Positions 20,764 to 33,380 are shown, counted from the first letter of the stretch. The stretch is DNA of 64,000 nucleotides from Gerris lacustris (GCA_951217055.1 OX578277.1:106462119-106526118), one strand, 5' to 3'. Numbers and translations are program-made. The notes: generated by a model from the sequence alone, not told the origin.

Positions 20764-21552
20764 TATTATAATTTAATTTAAATGTAAATGTATAAACATA
20801 AAGATATCGGGGTTCAATTCTCAGTGAGGCTAGAGACATCTACTCTTATGGCTTTAAAAAGGTGTGAAAGAATTGTAATTAATAATAAATCTTGCAATTT
20901 TAACGTATTTAAAGTTGGCATACGTCGCAATATGATTTTCTCTCCAATGCATACCTACTTTGTTAAAGAGAAAAAAATCGGTCCGAGACAACTCAGGCAA
21001 ACTTTCTCATATACGAGTTCATAATTACATAGCCCAGTGTTTTCCATTTATTAGTTTTCGTATGTACATTTAATTATTATTGAACATTTCATCAAAATTT
21101 ATCATAAAAATAACTTCTCCTGGGCAGGGAATCGAACCCGGTCTCTCACAATCCGCGTTTAAAGCTATTTGCTCAGGTACTAGTTTTTTCCCGGGAAAAA
21201 GGCTTAAATCGTTAGATTCGTATTTAAATGGACTACATTTCAGAATTTGTTTAATTAAAATCGTCGGAAACATTTTAAAGAAATGATTTTTTTTAAATGT
21301 TTTTTCAGAGTTATTGGGGGGGAGGTGAGCGCCCCCAAATTTAGAGGAGGGTATAATGTATGAAAATTTTTGTCAAAATCAGCCTAGAGTTTAGACTCCA
21401 GGTGTCTGCATACAGACAGACATTTTTGGACTAATGGGACATCAAAACGTGTAAATCCATTAAAATCTCAAAATCGAATTTTCGCCCCATCACAATACTT
21501 TCTCGTTATACGAGCAAGTAATAAGCAATTTAAGAAAAGCTGCATAATTAAC
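20764..21552 (-). repeat. Left arm of a 2.3-kb inverted repeat (family B)
   Basis: Contains a family B copy in reverse orientation, with tRNA-like B box ggaatcgaaccc near 21128-21139, plus an outer extension (aatttaatttaaatgtaaat, ggggttcaattctcagtgag). The whole arm is mirrored at 22324-23072. Confidence 0.8.
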
Positions 21553-22323
21553 TTTTATGTTAACTTCTTAATTAGATTGTGATATTAAATCTTTATCCGG
21601 AATTCTTAAGGGAATTTTACTTTGTTTATCATAAGGCATGCTTCCAAAACAGTACCCTCCAGCCTTATGCTCTTGCATAGACGCCAATAACACCTAACAA
21701 ATTTAATTATGAACTTGGCACCTCAGATAAATGTTCCAGAAATAAAATTCCCTGCACCACAACGCATTTATACAGAAATCAATTTTATCTGAAATGACTC
21801 AAAAGTTAAGTAAATTAAACAAATTACAGATTTATTTAATGAATTTAGTAGTAGACTGCTTCTCAGGGCTAGAAAGCCCTGTTAAGATGTTTCTGTCACT
21901 TTGAACTATGTCTACTAAGTATTTATGAAGAAATATTAGGTTTTTTATAAGCTGTCATGTAACTTTACTTTTTTGTGTGATAAAAATTTTGAAATCAAGT
22001 TTTAACCCAATTTCCGACTACAGTGGCCTCTCTTTAATCCGGTTTTTGACGATTCAGCACATTTTGTAATCCGGCATTGAACACGCTCCTAGCATTCAGG
22101 CTTTTTCAGGTGGATTCGTTGACGTAGACACAGTTGCCAGAAAGATAAAATATGCACTTTGTCAGATATTTATATCTTCTGCACAAGTTCAGAATGTTCG
22201 TGAACACATAAAATACATGTTTTAATTGTTATCAAGAGTGATTTACCTTTGGTATTCCCGTTAAAACTATTGATGTTTGATAATCCGGCAAAATCGCTAA
22301 TCCGACGGGGCCGTAGTGCCCCG
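21553..22323. other. Loop of the 2.3-kb inverted repeat
   Basis: Single-copy spacer of about 770 bp between the arms. It contains the MITE at 22018-22318 and no recognised gene. Confidence 0.6.
22018..22318. mobile_element. pogo/Tigger-like MITE 2
   Basis: ctacagtggcctctctttaa, tccgg on the left and ctaatccgacggggccgtag, tg on the right are imperfect inverted repeats; taatccgg motifs recur inside. There is no coding sequence. A related end fragment (cagtaggactcttttaatct) lies at 37442. Confidence 0.55.
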
Positions 22324-23072
22324 TTTAATTATGCAACTTTTCTTAAATTTCTTATTACTAGCTCATAAAAAGAGAAAGTATTGTGATGGGGCGAAAATTC
22401 GATTTTGAGATTTTAATGGATTTACACGTTTTGATGTCCCATGAGTCCAAAAATGTCTGTCAGCGTGCAGACGCTTGAAGTCTAAATTACTAGGTCGATG
22501 TTGTCGAAATTTTTCATACATCATACCCTACTCTAAATTTGGGGGGCGATACCCCCCCAATAACTCTGAAAAAACAGAAAAAAATCATTTCTTTAAAACG
22601 TTTCCGACGATTTTGATTACAACATTCTGAAATGTAGTCCATTTAAATACGAATATAACGATATAAGCCGTTTTCCCGGGAAAAAACTAGTACCTAAGAA
22701 AATAGCTTTAAACGCGTGGATGGTGAGAGGCCGGGTTCGATTCCCTGCCGAGGAAAAGTTATTTTTATGATCAATTTTGATGAATTGTTCAATAATAATT
22801 AAATGTATGAACTCGTATAGGAGAAGGTTTGTCTGAGTTGTCTCGGACCGATTTTGTTTCTCCTTAACAAAGTAGGTATGTGTTGGAGAGAAAATCATAT
22901 TCCGGTGTATATGCCACCTTTAAATCCCCACGTTAAAATTGCAAGATTTATTATTAATTAAAATTCTTTCACACCTTTTTAAAGCATAAGAGTAGATGTC
23001 TCTTACCTCTCTGAGAATTGAACCCCGATATCATTATGTTTATTCATTTACATTTAAATTAAATTGTAAATA
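22324..23072 (+). repeat. Right arm of the 2.3-kb inverted repeat (family B)
   Basis: Family B in forward orientation, with an A-box-like tagtacctaag at about 22689, a B box gggttcgattcc at 22734-22745, and the same outer extension as the left arm, reversed. The two arms have diverged by scattered substitutions, so the duplication is not recent. Confidence 0.8.
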
Positions 23073-23599
23073 TGTTTTTACGTGCAACACCCCTAAAATA
23101 GGTATGATGAAGGTTACCTGTCTAACTATTAAACATGTCTAAGACTGCCTAACTAAATCTAATGAAATCATCACGTAACGTTAGCCAAATCTTTTGTTTA
23201 AAGATATCCCATCTTAGAAATAGCCAAGAGATGGTAGAAGTTTTCCTTAAATAGCCGGGAAATTCTATACATAAGTGTGTGTAAATTCCTTAGACATTCC
23301 GTCGAAAGAATTTCCTTTCATAGCTGTAGTAGTCCGAGGTAAATAAACCTTTCAGTACTGATAGAAACACCAATGAAATTCCTAAGCTTGGCATTACCTA
23401 ATTTAAAATTCATTTGGAAAAGTCATTGATAGTACCTATACCAAGATAAAAATCTAAGCAAACTTTCAAAACAATATTATTTTTGAAAATGACACTGAAA
23501 TTGTATAGAAAACATAAACAAGAGAACGAATATATTTATTCATATAAAATTTAATTTTTGTCCGTAAATAGATCAGAATTAGGAAATTTTTGAATACGT
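23073..23599. other. AT-rich spacer, no gene
   Basis: No recognised coding or repeat content. Confidence 0.4.
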
Positions 23600-24330
23600 T
23601 TTCCTTTAAAAAATGTGTACTACGTTTTTATTAGCTTGCTTTCTTGTTTGTTTGTTTGTCCGATACAAATCTGGCAATCGATTTCTAACTAACTTCCCAA
23701 ATAGCTAGACATTTGAAACATTTAGCATAGCTCAGAACACGATGACAATGCATTATTTTAATACTTTTAGCCATCTTTAAGCAAAATTTAATTGGTTTTC
23801 GGCTAATTTTGCTGTATGGAAAGTTAGTTCGGAAAAAATCCGCAAGTTATTTTATTTGTTTTGCCATGTCCCATATTTACAATCTTCATTTTGATGGGTT
23901 TCAAATTTGTGATTTTTATAAATAAGAGATAAAAAATTGAATGACAGCAAAACAGGAAATATATCGATTATATTATTTATAATATTTCAAATATATCGAT
24001 GGCACGGTTTAGATTTGGTGTTGGGGAGATCCGTTGTACAAAGATTTGTCCTTTTATAGGTTTAAGATCAGCTCTCTAACTCTAGATGGTTGTCATTTAT
24101 GTGAAGTAAATACATTTGGAGCAATTTGTTTTTTTACTAACATTATATATTATATAACAATAACAATTATATTATCAACATTACATACGATTCAACAGAA
24201 AATTTAAAAACGTAGTATATAATAAGTTCTTTTTATCTTGAAATTTCCTGTCTGTATTTGTGTTTGTCGCCACTAGTCCGATTTTATAGACGCAGAACTG
24301 GCTGAACAAAAAATGTCGTTCATTTTTATG
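23600..24330 (+). repeat. Family G repeat, copy 1
   Basis: Runs from a ttagcttgctttcttgtttg block through aagttagttcggaaaaaatc, atgtcccatatttacaatct, atcgatggcacggtttagat, ttggtgttggggagatccgt and gataatataattgt-type AT sequence. It ends with a ctgtctgtatttgtg tract and a tagtccgattttatag module. Copies in reverse orientation are at 44860-45605 and 45960-46410. Confidence 0.75.
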
Positions 24331-24369
24331 CAACAGTGTGCAAATATGGCGCAAGTTGTTGGCTTGGCT

Positions 24370-25060
24370 TATAAAAAAAAGATCGGTCAGAGAAAACTCC
24401 CTCAGTGTTTTCCGTTTATTAGTTTTTGAGTTTTCGTAGGTATATTAAATTATTTTTGAACATTTTATCAAAATGTATCATACAAATAAATTCTCCTCGG
24501 CGGGGAATCGAACTCAGCCTCACTCCTTCCGCGTCCAAAGCTATTTTCTCAGGAACTAGATTTTTATACTACTAGAGTCCAAAATAGTGGTTTTTAAAAA
24601 AAGTGGTCATCTGTGCAGGCGCGCGTGGAGCCTAAACTACTGCGCCTATTTTGACAAAATTTGGTAAGCATGTTCAGAAAAATCATACCACGAGGCGAAA
24701 TAAAGAAATTAATTTTTAGCTCCAAATTTGGGGCGCTACCCCCCAAAAACTCTGATAAACGTAAAAAAATTTCTTGAAATCGGTTCTGTCGATTTTGATT
24801 AAAAAATGCTATAATGCTTAATTCTGTAATACGTCCATTTAAATAAGAAATCCCGTTTTCCCAGGAAAAACCTAGTTCTTGAGAAATTAGCTTTAAATAC
24901 GGATGTAGAGAGGCCGGGTTCGATTTCCCGCGGAGGAGAACTTATTTTTATGATCAATTTTGATGAATGGTTCAATAATAATTAAATGTAACTACGAAAA
25001 CACGAAAACTAATAAATGGTATATGACAAAGTTTGTCTGAGTTGTCTTGGACCGATTTTT
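24370..25060. repeat. Head-to-head pair of family B pieces
   Basis: 24370-24565 is family B reversed (B box gaatcgaact near 24504). 24566-25060 is family B forward, with a clear A box tagttcttgag at 24873 and B box ggttcga at 24917, exactly 44 nt apart. The two meet at about 24565. Confidence 0.75.
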
Positions 25061-25400
25061 TAATCTTTTAATACCTTATTTCATATAGTATTTCATTGAT
25101 ACCCTTCTTAGCCTCTTTACAACTTATTTCGTAACCTTTTACTAACTTCCCTCTAATTCTTCCAAACATTATTTAATCATCTAGCTATAATATTAATAGT
25201 GGCTAGATTGATGACAATGTAAGGAAAATGGCTATGAAAGAGAGAAGTGAAACCGTGAGGTTCTGGCTAGCGGCTAGCGGCTAGTTGCTTGGATCTTGTA
25301 CTCTCCACCTCGCCCCGTTTTATAAATAGCTTTTTTGAGTTGAAAAATGTTGAAGTTATGACTCAGTGAGCCGGCTACTTCCTTATAGGAGTAATTTAAT
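25061..25400. other. AT-rich spacer, no gene
   Basis: Only a short ctagcggctagcggctagtt microrepeat near 25265-25285 is notable. Confidence 0.4.
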
Positions 25401-25407
25401 TCTAACT

Positions 25408-25540
25408 CTCTCTCTCCATCGCTCTGTAGGAGTGATAACTATCTCACTCCATCGCTCTGTTGGAGTGATAACTATCTCACTCCATCGCTCTGTAGGAGTG
25501 ATAACTATCTCACTCCATCGCTCTGTTGGAGTGATAAGTT
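25408..25540. repeat. 33-bp minisatellite, four copies
   Basis: The unit is catcgctctgtaggagtgat then aactatctcactc. Copies alternate between gtagg and gttgg, giving a 66-bp higher-order period. Each unit holds a cactcc/ggagtg inverted pair. The 33-bp length keeps frames open, giving an 11-residue peptide repeat that is probably not translated. Confidence 0.92.
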
Positions 25541-25642
25541 TAAATTTAAACTTTATACTACTCCCACGCCTCTCCTATCTCATCTCACTAACATACTTGT
25601 TCATCCAGCCACTACATTACACACTCACTTACGCGTCTTATC

Positions 25643-26059
<417 letters not shown>

Positions 26060-26060
<1 letters not shown>

Positions 26061-26400
26061 GATGGCGCTACAATTCTAATTTGAGATTTTGATAGAATTA
26101 CACGTTTCGAGGTTCCCTGAGTCCAAAACAGTTGTTTTTTTAATAATATATCTGTTTGTGATCTTTACACACGTTTGGAGCCTACACAACTGGGCCAATT
26201 TTGCCGAAATTTGGCATATACATATTCAGTAAAAAATCATACCCTGAGTAATGTATTTCAGCTTCAAATTTAAAGGTGCTACTCCCCAAATTATCTGAAA
26301 AAATAATTATTTTTCGAAAATGGTTTCGACGATTTTGATTAAAAAATTCTAAAATGTAGTCCATTTAAATACGAATCTAACGATAGTAAACTGTTTTTCT
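26060..26400 (+). repeat. Family B fragment
   Basis: Contains tttgagattttgatagaatt, acacgtttcgaggttccctg, the gccgaaatttggcatataca module and ccatttaaatacgaatctaa. It lacks the tRNA-like segment. Confidence 0.7.
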
Positions 26401-26467
26401 GGTTAGAATGAAATTTATTCCGGTTAAAATGAATAGTTATTTATGCACCTAGGGAGTAAAGTAAGCC

Positions 26468-26556
26468 ATTATTCCCTGAGCGAAAAAGTTGGTTCTTGAG
26501 GCGAAGCCGAAAGAACCATGGTCCCTAAATCCCGAGGCGGAGCCGAGGGAATAACG
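26468..26556. repeat. GC-rich nested hairpin
   Basis: ttattccctgagcg and cgagggaataa form the outer pair; ggttcttgaggcg...aagaacc and cccgaggcggagccgaggga form inner stems. Compact, non-coding and palindromic. Confidence 0.55.
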
Positions 26557-27532
26557 CTAATTAGCAAATAACAATAATTATTAGCACTTTTAATAGCAGA
26601 TATAAGGGATTCAATATTAAGATGACAACAATATTATGAAGACAAACAAATAAGAATTGGGATTAAACTCAAATAGAAGGTTATTTAGATGCAGGTTATA
26701 AACAAAGATGAACACGGTCAAAAAAGCAGTGACGCCAACCTGATTTCAACAACTTCATTACATTAGCCATTCATTTTCTACTATTTATAAAATAATTAAG
26801 TAGCAATCTTTACTTTTTCGCCCTACTTTTACTGTTTCTCCCTACTTTTTGAGTTCAGGGATGAAAAGACTTACTTTAGTCCCTCTAAACTTATTCAAGA
26901 TCATAACTTTTTCTCCAAATTGGAGATTAATATAATTTTGTGGAAAATCGAAAACAAAATGTAAACAACCACCTGTTAAACGCTTTTTAAATTAAAAAAA
27001 ATCAATTAAATGAAATATTATGAAATTTAAATACAGTTTCAACAGTACTATAAAATTTATCTGAGTTGTCTCGAACTGATTTTTACTTTTTATTTCCAAT
27101 TATCTAAATTGTGCCGGGATTTCAATGTCGGGCCCTCCTATTTCATCAATTTTCAGGAAATTTAACGTGTTCAATTTCTTGTATTTATTTCTTGTAGCAA
27201 GAAAATTTTATTTTAAAAATCTAACTTTGCTATTTCTCTACCAGCATGGCGTCTGTCTTACATCTAAATAAAGATTCAAATATTCCTTATATCTAAATAA
27301 TGATTTAATATTCCAACAATATCCATTGTAAACTGCCTAAATTTGACGTCTGTACAAGTCGGTAAAAATAAAGAACGTTATTATTTCCCTTTGACAAAGG
27401 GTACGTAGTATATTCGATGCATTATTTTTTTTTTTCTTCAAAATTTTTGGTGTGAAAATCTAAATGCGTCTTATACTTGGGTTTGTCTTATATTCGATAC
27501 TATACGCTAATTTTAAAGGCTAATCGATTGGC
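26557..27532. other. AT-rich spacer, no gene
   Basis: No supported gene. A truncated family B-like phrase (tatctgagttgtctcgaact) is near 27058-27078. Confidence 0.4.
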
Positions 27533-28340
27533 TCACCACCTCTAACAACCTCCTCTAACCACCACTAACCTTCCATAACCACCTCAAAACTCCTGTAACA
27601 TCCTCTAACTATACCTCTAACCACCTCTAACAACCTCCTCTAACCTCTAACCACCACTAAAGCTTCTCTAACCACCTCCAAACTCCTGTAACAACCTCTA
27701 ACCACCACTAACCTATTTTAACCACCTCCAACATCCTCTAACCACCACTAATCTTCTCAAACCACCTCCCAACTCCTGTAACAACCTCTAACCTCCACTG
27801 ACCTTTTTAACCACCTCCAACCTCCTCTAACCCCCACTAACCTTCTCTAACTACCTCCAAACTCTTGTAACAACCTCTAACCACCACAACTCTTCTCTAA
27901 CCACCTCCAAACTCCTGTAACAACCTCTAACCACCACTAACCTTTTTTAACCACCTCCAACATCCTCTAACCACCACTAACCTTTTCTAACTACCTCCAA
28001 ACTCTTGTAACAACCTCTAACCACCACTAACCTTTTTTAACCACCTCCAACATCCTCTAACCACCACTAACCTTTTCTAACTACCTCCAACATCCTCTTA
28101 CCACCACTAACCTTTTCTAACCACCTCCAAACTCCTGTAACAACCTCTAACCACCACTAACCTTTTCTAACTACCTCCAACATCCTCTTACCACCACTAA
28201 CCTTTTCTAACCACCTCCAAACTCCTGTAACAACCTCTAACCACCACTAACCTTTTCTAACCACCTCTAAACTCCTGCAACAACCTCTAACCACCACTAA
28301 CTTTTTTCAACCACCTCCAACTTCCTCTAACTACCTCTAC
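27533..28340. repeat. C-rich minisatellite built from 10-bp blocks
   Basis: The main unit is 50 bp: ccacctccaa, actcctgtaa, caacctctaa, ccaccactaa, ccttttctaa. A 40-bp variant lacks one block and carries catcctctaa. Every block is a decamer ending in aa. The plus strand is almost free of G, so the minus strand is a long G-rich tract with GGTTAG and GGTGG motifs. Confidence 0.93.
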
Positions 28341-28724
28341 CAATTATAATTGTTTCCTTTACTCTTAAAAAATAACTGAATTTGCTAGATTTTTAAAAAC
28401 GTTTAATCGGTACAGAAATGGAAATACTAATGATAATTTACTATTTAAATACTTCATTATATCATTTTTATACTAGGCGGTTTGAAAAGGCAAGTTAAGA
28501 CAAAAGATTTAATGCTGGGGAGGTATGTTAGTTGTACGAGTTAGTTGTTACTCTAGTAATGCAGGCTTCTAGAGCTCTCTATGGTTTATATTTATCCTGA
28601 CATTGTATGAACTACTAACAGCTTTCTAATTATCAATGTTTCGTTTTATTAGGGTTTCTCAACGTCTTTTGTTTTCCCATCACAGACTCAAACTTAGACT
28701 CTTTACATTATTTAGCTATTTATT
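28341..28724. other. AT-rich spacer
   Basis: Nothing recognised. Confidence 0.4.
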
Positions 28725-29080
28725 TTTACTTTCTCATACATTTAGTATATATATTAAGAGAAAGTATATATTTTGACGTGTGAAACATTTATTTTGAGAT
28801 TTTAAAAATGGTTACAACAATATTGATTACAAAAAAAAATCTAAAATGTAGTCTATTTAAATACGAATTAAACAATTTAAGTCATTTTTCCGGGAAGAAT
28901 CTAGTTCCTGAGAATATCGCTATAAAAGGTAACGATGAGAGGCCGGGTTCGATTCCTCACCTAGGTGCTTTTTTTTGGTGAATTTTGATAAAATGTTCAA
29001 TAATAATTAAATGAAACACGAAAACTCGTAGCAACTAATAAATGGAAAACTCTGGACTATGTAATTATGTACTGGTATAT
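28725..29080 (+). repeat. Family B copy with internal deletion
   Basis: Head, then a jump to ccatttaaatacgaa-like sequence, A box tagttcctgag near 28902, B box gggttcgattcc near 28946-28957, and the family end. The module region is deleted. Confidence 0.7.
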
Positions 29081-29122
29081 GAATTGTTATCTTACAAAAT
29101 ATGCTACGTATAAAACATCCCT

Positions 29123-29672
29123 TACAGTCTGTCAATTTTTATGACACAGCTTTTCGCATCCTATTTCGAATACTTTATAGATTTTATCCTATTGCAACAT
29201 ATTATTGCCAAATTTAATTTATTTTCTTCCCATGCTTTAAATCTGTCAAACTTTTTTTTTATGCTTACATGAATTAAAGTATTAATGAAGCAAAATTTGA
29301 AGAGCACAGACGGTTGAAATTAAACTTGTGTTATCTGCGGGTTACTTTCGACAAACCATCAACATTTCATAATAATTATATGTGTACATTTGAAGATAAA
29401 TGTATGTTTGAGCGCATGTGGAACATATGGACGCAGAAGGTTTCAACTTATATATGGGACCAACGATGGGCTAATTATGGCCTACCATTCAAATTCCATT
29501 AAAATCAGACGAGATGTTTTAAGATATGTTGGTTCGCAAAAATTGAGTGGCAGACAGACACGAAACCATAAATGGATCTTAGAATTTTTGAAATCGGAAA
29601 CATCCAATGTTTTTGTTCTTCAGAAAGATCACATAGCTTCCGTTACCTTTGGTAAGATCGGAAGCAAAAATT
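29123..29672 (-). repeat. Family F copy, reverse
   Basis: Reads backwards from the tail (gtctgtcaatttttatgaca, cagcttttcgcatcctattt) through the central gggaccaacgatgggctaat block to the head (atagcttccgttacctttgg). About 550 bp and without the satellite arms found in the 14.6-kb copy. The open frames of 60-94 codons across it are not conserved in other copies. Confidence 0.7.
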
Positions 29673-29724
29673 AAAACCGTTTTGACATATTTAAAAAATG
29701 GGGGAAATTTAAATATATTTGAAA

Positions 29725-29812
29725 ATAATATGTTGTAAAAGCATAAAGTCATTCAAGTACACAAAATAGGACGCGAGGTAGCTATGTGCCACACTAATTG
29801 GCAGACTAATTT
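29725..29812 (+). repeat. Family F tail fragment
   Basis: gtaaaagcataaagtcattc, then gacgcgaggtagctatgtgc and cacactaattggcag. The same tail occurs at 17248-17331, 32428-32505 and 62045-62097 (reverse). Confidence 0.7.
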
Positions 29813-29873
29813 CTCTTAATACATTATAAAGCACAATATTAAAATACAATATAAAGCTAAATTGTCTTACAAA

Positions 29874-30499
29874 TAAACAGATCAAGAGTGTGCTGGTCAG
29901 CACACAGCGAGGGTCTGTAGGCCACACTGTTTAGTTTAAGTAGTACCCTATTGATGGTGTTTTTTAAAATCCTAAAAAGCTTACTTTGAACTATCCTATG
30001 GGTCTGATATCTTTAAAACACATAAACAAACTTCCGATAAAGTATTTTTTTGCCACTGAACCGGACTATAACCATATAAATACATCGAAAAGATCATAAT
30101 TATAAAAAAGCGTATTTTGTCAATAAAAAATAATTTTTTTTTTTTTTTCGAAATTTCCAAAAAGTGGTATCTTTACTTTTGGTCGAAGAATGTTCATGAA
30201 TTTTTTTCAGATTTTTCGCACTTCACATAAGCGAGATAGAGGGGGGGGGGGGACACGTTTCACACCCGCTTCAAACTCGCCTACGCTCGCCCTATCAAAG
30301 TTATAACCAAAGAATTATATATTTTTGTAATCAGCTCGACGTACCCTTTCGTATGATACCCCTCACGGTGTCGGAAAAAAAATGTGGGTAGGTACAAAGT
30401 GATCGGACGAAAGGTGTAGCCGTGAGAGCATGCGACAGGACGGACGGACAGACACACGCAGGAAAATATAAGGGTCCTTGGTTTTGCCTACGGACCCTA
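29874..30499 (-). repeat. Family E repeat, copy 2
   Basis: Reverse-orientation equivalent of 7771-8467, with terminal hairpin gtgtgctggtcagcacac at 29887-29904, internal poly-G run and right end cctacggacccta. The 130-bp direct repeats that bracket copy 1 are absent here, so they are not part of family E itself. Confidence 0.8.
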
Positions 30500-31616
30500 A
30501 AAAATTATCTTTCATTTACAAAATTTAAATATTCTCTTCTAATTTAAAAATATATGATAGTTTTCATTTTATTAACACTTTCATTATAAATAAAAGTTTC
30601 AAAAATAATTTTTCTTTTTTTCAAACTAACTAATATAATATAAAACGTTCGGCACACGAGTCACCATTTTCGGCGCCTTGGCGCTAATTAATCATGGCGC
30701 TAAATAAAAAACTAAAAAAAAAACGAACACTTCTTGCTATTTTGGCTCAGGTTAAAGAATATGATGTAACAACATTTATTTTTAAAATTGAAATTCTCTT
30801 TTGTCTTTCACCATTTTGATTTGACTATTACTTTTTATTCATTAAGAAGAAACCATAATTAGTAATCTTTGCATCTTTAATCCATACCTAAATTTTCAGT
30901 AAGATCTTGAATCTTTAAGATACAAAAGACAAATTTAAAAAAAATTATAAATTGATATTTTTATTTTCTCTTTAAAAATTATCAATAGATTTATTAAGAA
31001 CTGCATTGTAAATCGTTAATTAGATCGTTGCATTTGTCTTTATCTTTAAAAAAAAAATTGGCAACACTTGTTTTTTCCCTTTCACGTATAATTTATAAAC
31101 TGATATCTTTATTTAATTTTTAATTTTTTTTTTAAATAACTGCATTTGAAATCGTTAATTAGATAGTTGCATTTGTCTTTATACTTATTTTATATGTTTA
31201 AATCAATTTATTATAATAAGATTGAAGAGTAATAATAATTTTATATTATAATTAGTCGCAAGGAATTCTAGGTGTGTTGCCAAATTATTGTACAGGCTAT
31301 CCTTGAGCCCAGTGATATTTATAGCCATGTTTATGTCTGTTATTCGAGACTTTTTAAACCTATTTCTTTATTATTCTTTTTCTTTCTTTTCTTTTTTTCT
31401 TTTTCTTGTTGACTTCTTTAATATTTAGTTCTTCACCTCTTGAGAGAGAACACTCTCACTTCTTGTGAGAGTGGAACGTCACAAAAAAGTGTAGTTATGT
31501 CAAAGCCTTGAACAAATCATTTTATATTATTTTTTAAATATTTTTTGAAGACAGAGAATTTAAGTTTTGGTGCATCAATCTTAATATTGTTATATTAAAA
31601 TGTCTCCAATTTAAAG
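30500..31616. other. AT-rich spacer, no gene
   Basis: Over 1 kb of T/A-rich DNA with no supported frame. tggcgctaattaatcatggc near 30680-30700 is a small inverted motif, and gagagaacactctc near 31443-31456 a hairpin. Confidence 0.45.
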
Positions 31617-32515
31617 AAAATTCCAAATCATAAATCTGTTTCAGACATCTGGGAACATTTTTGGTTCCGTGTCTGTCTATCTATAATCTATCGTTCAATT
31701 TGTGCGAACCAATCTAAAAAACTACCATATCTAAAAAACTACTGGTCCGATTTTAATGAAATTTCAAAGGTAGGTCATAATTAGCCCATTGTTGGTCCTA
31801 TATAAGTTTCAACCTGCTTGGCCCATTTATTTCTCTTCCACATGCGCACAAACATACATTTATTTACACATATATCTTCATCTGATTTTGCTTCCGAGCT
31901 TACCGAAGGTAACGGAAGCTATGTGATCGTTCTGAAGAAAGAAAAATATTTTGGTCTCCGATTTCAAAACTTCCAAGACAGAAATCCGTTTCAGACATCA
32001 GGGAACATTTTTGGTTCCGTGTCTGTCTGTCGGTCTGTCGGTCGGTTCTGTCGTTCAATTTTTGCGAACCAACATATCTTAAAAACTACACGTCCAATTT
32101 TGATGTATTTTAGGTGGTAGGTCATAATTAGTCCATTGTTGGTCCCATATAAGTTTCAACCTTCTGCGCCTATTTGATGCTCATCCACATGCGCACAAAC
32201 ATACATTTATTTACACCTATAGCTTCAAAAGTACTTATCTGATTAGAATGAAACTTTTATTGTTTATCGAATGTAACCCGCAGATAGCCCCAGATTATTT
32301 TGATCCATCTGCGCTCTTTAACTTTTGCTAAATTGATACTTTAATTCGTGTAATAAATCAAAACAATTTTGACAGATTAAAAATAACGGGGGAAAAAATT
32401 AAACCAATTAAATAATAATGGCTTGCAAAAGCATAAAATCAATAATGTACGTAGATAGGATGCGAGGAAGCTATGTGCCACACCAATTGGCAGTCTATTT
32501 TTGAATTTGAATGGT
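31617..32515 (+). repeat. Family F: partial copy plus complete copy
   Basis: 31617-31890 is a truncated copy (aatctgtttcagacatctgg, ccgtgtctgtctat). 31890-32515 is the best uninterrupted copy: head gcttaccgaaggtaacggaa, gacagaaatccgtttcagac, a gtctgtctgtcggtctgtcg tract, cccatataagtttcaacctt, then tail aggatgcgaggaagctatgt. No conserved coding frame. Confidence 0.8.
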
Positions 32516-32770
32516 TCGGCGAAAGTAGCCTGCAATTAGCCCCAGATTAATTTTAACCGTCTGCGCTCTTTAAATTTTGCTAAATTAAGACTTTAATTTA
32601 TGTAAAAATAGACTGTCAATTAGTGTGGCACATAGCTTCCTCGTGTCCTATTTCGTAAACTTAAATGATTTATTCTTTTACAATCTATTTTTGTCAAAGT
32701 TATTTAGTTGTCCCCCGTTTTTTAAAATCTGTCAAAATTGTATAGATTTTTTACATTAATTAAAGTATAA
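32516..32770. repeat. Inverted family F tail
   Basis: A second family F 3' region (gccccagattaattttaacc) meets a reversed tail (gactgtcaattagtgtggca, catagcttcctcgtgtccta), forming a local inverted repeat directly before the minisatellite. Confidence 0.6.
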
Positions 32771-32787
32771 ATTCAGCAACATTAGAC

Positions 32788-33380
32788 CCATACAACTTAG
32801 TATCTGATCCGTTAAAAGGATCGTCCATACACCTTAGTATCTAATCCGTTAAAAGGATTGTCACCACCAGGATGGTGATATGTTAAAAGGATCGTCCACA
32901 CACCTTAGTATCTAATCCGTTAAAAGGATCGTCACCACCAGGATGGTGATATGTTAAAAGGATCGTCCATACACCATAGTATCTAATCCGTTAAAAGGAT
33001 CGTCACCACCAGGATGGTGATATGTTAAAAGGATCGTCCATACACCATAGTATCTAATCCGTTAAAAGGATCGTCACCACCAGGATGGTGATATGTTAAA
33101 AGGATCGTCCATACACCATAGTATCTAATCCGTTAAAAGAATCGTCACCACCAGGATGGTGATATGTTAAAAGGATCGTCCATACACCTTAGTATCTAAT
33201 CTGTTAAGGATCGTCAACACCAGGATGGTGATATGTTAAAGGATCGTCCATACACCTTAGTATCTAATCTGTTAAGGATCGTCACCACCAGGATGGTGAT
33301 ATGTTAAAAGGATCGTCCATACACCTTAGTATCTAATCTGTTAAGGATCGTCACCACCAGGATGGCAATATGTTAAAAGC
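32788..33380. repeat. 71-bp minisatellite, about eight copies
   Basis: The unit contains gtatctaatccgttaaaagg, atcgtcaccaccaggatggt, gatatgttaaaaggatcgtc and catacacc. Later copies have lost two or three bases (ctgttaaggatcg). Each unit carries a caccaccaggatggtg hairpin. The array directly precedes Gypsy gag-like sequence and may lie in the element's 5' region. Confidence 0.92.

Noticed and set aside
27533..28340. Interstitial telomere array
   Set aside because: The CTAACC likeness is superficial; the repeat is 40-50 bp and does not contain runs of CCTAA.
32788..33380. CRISPR-like array of regular repeats
   Set aside because: The repeats are contiguous 71-bp units without unique spacers, in eukaryotic DNA; an ordinary minisatellite.
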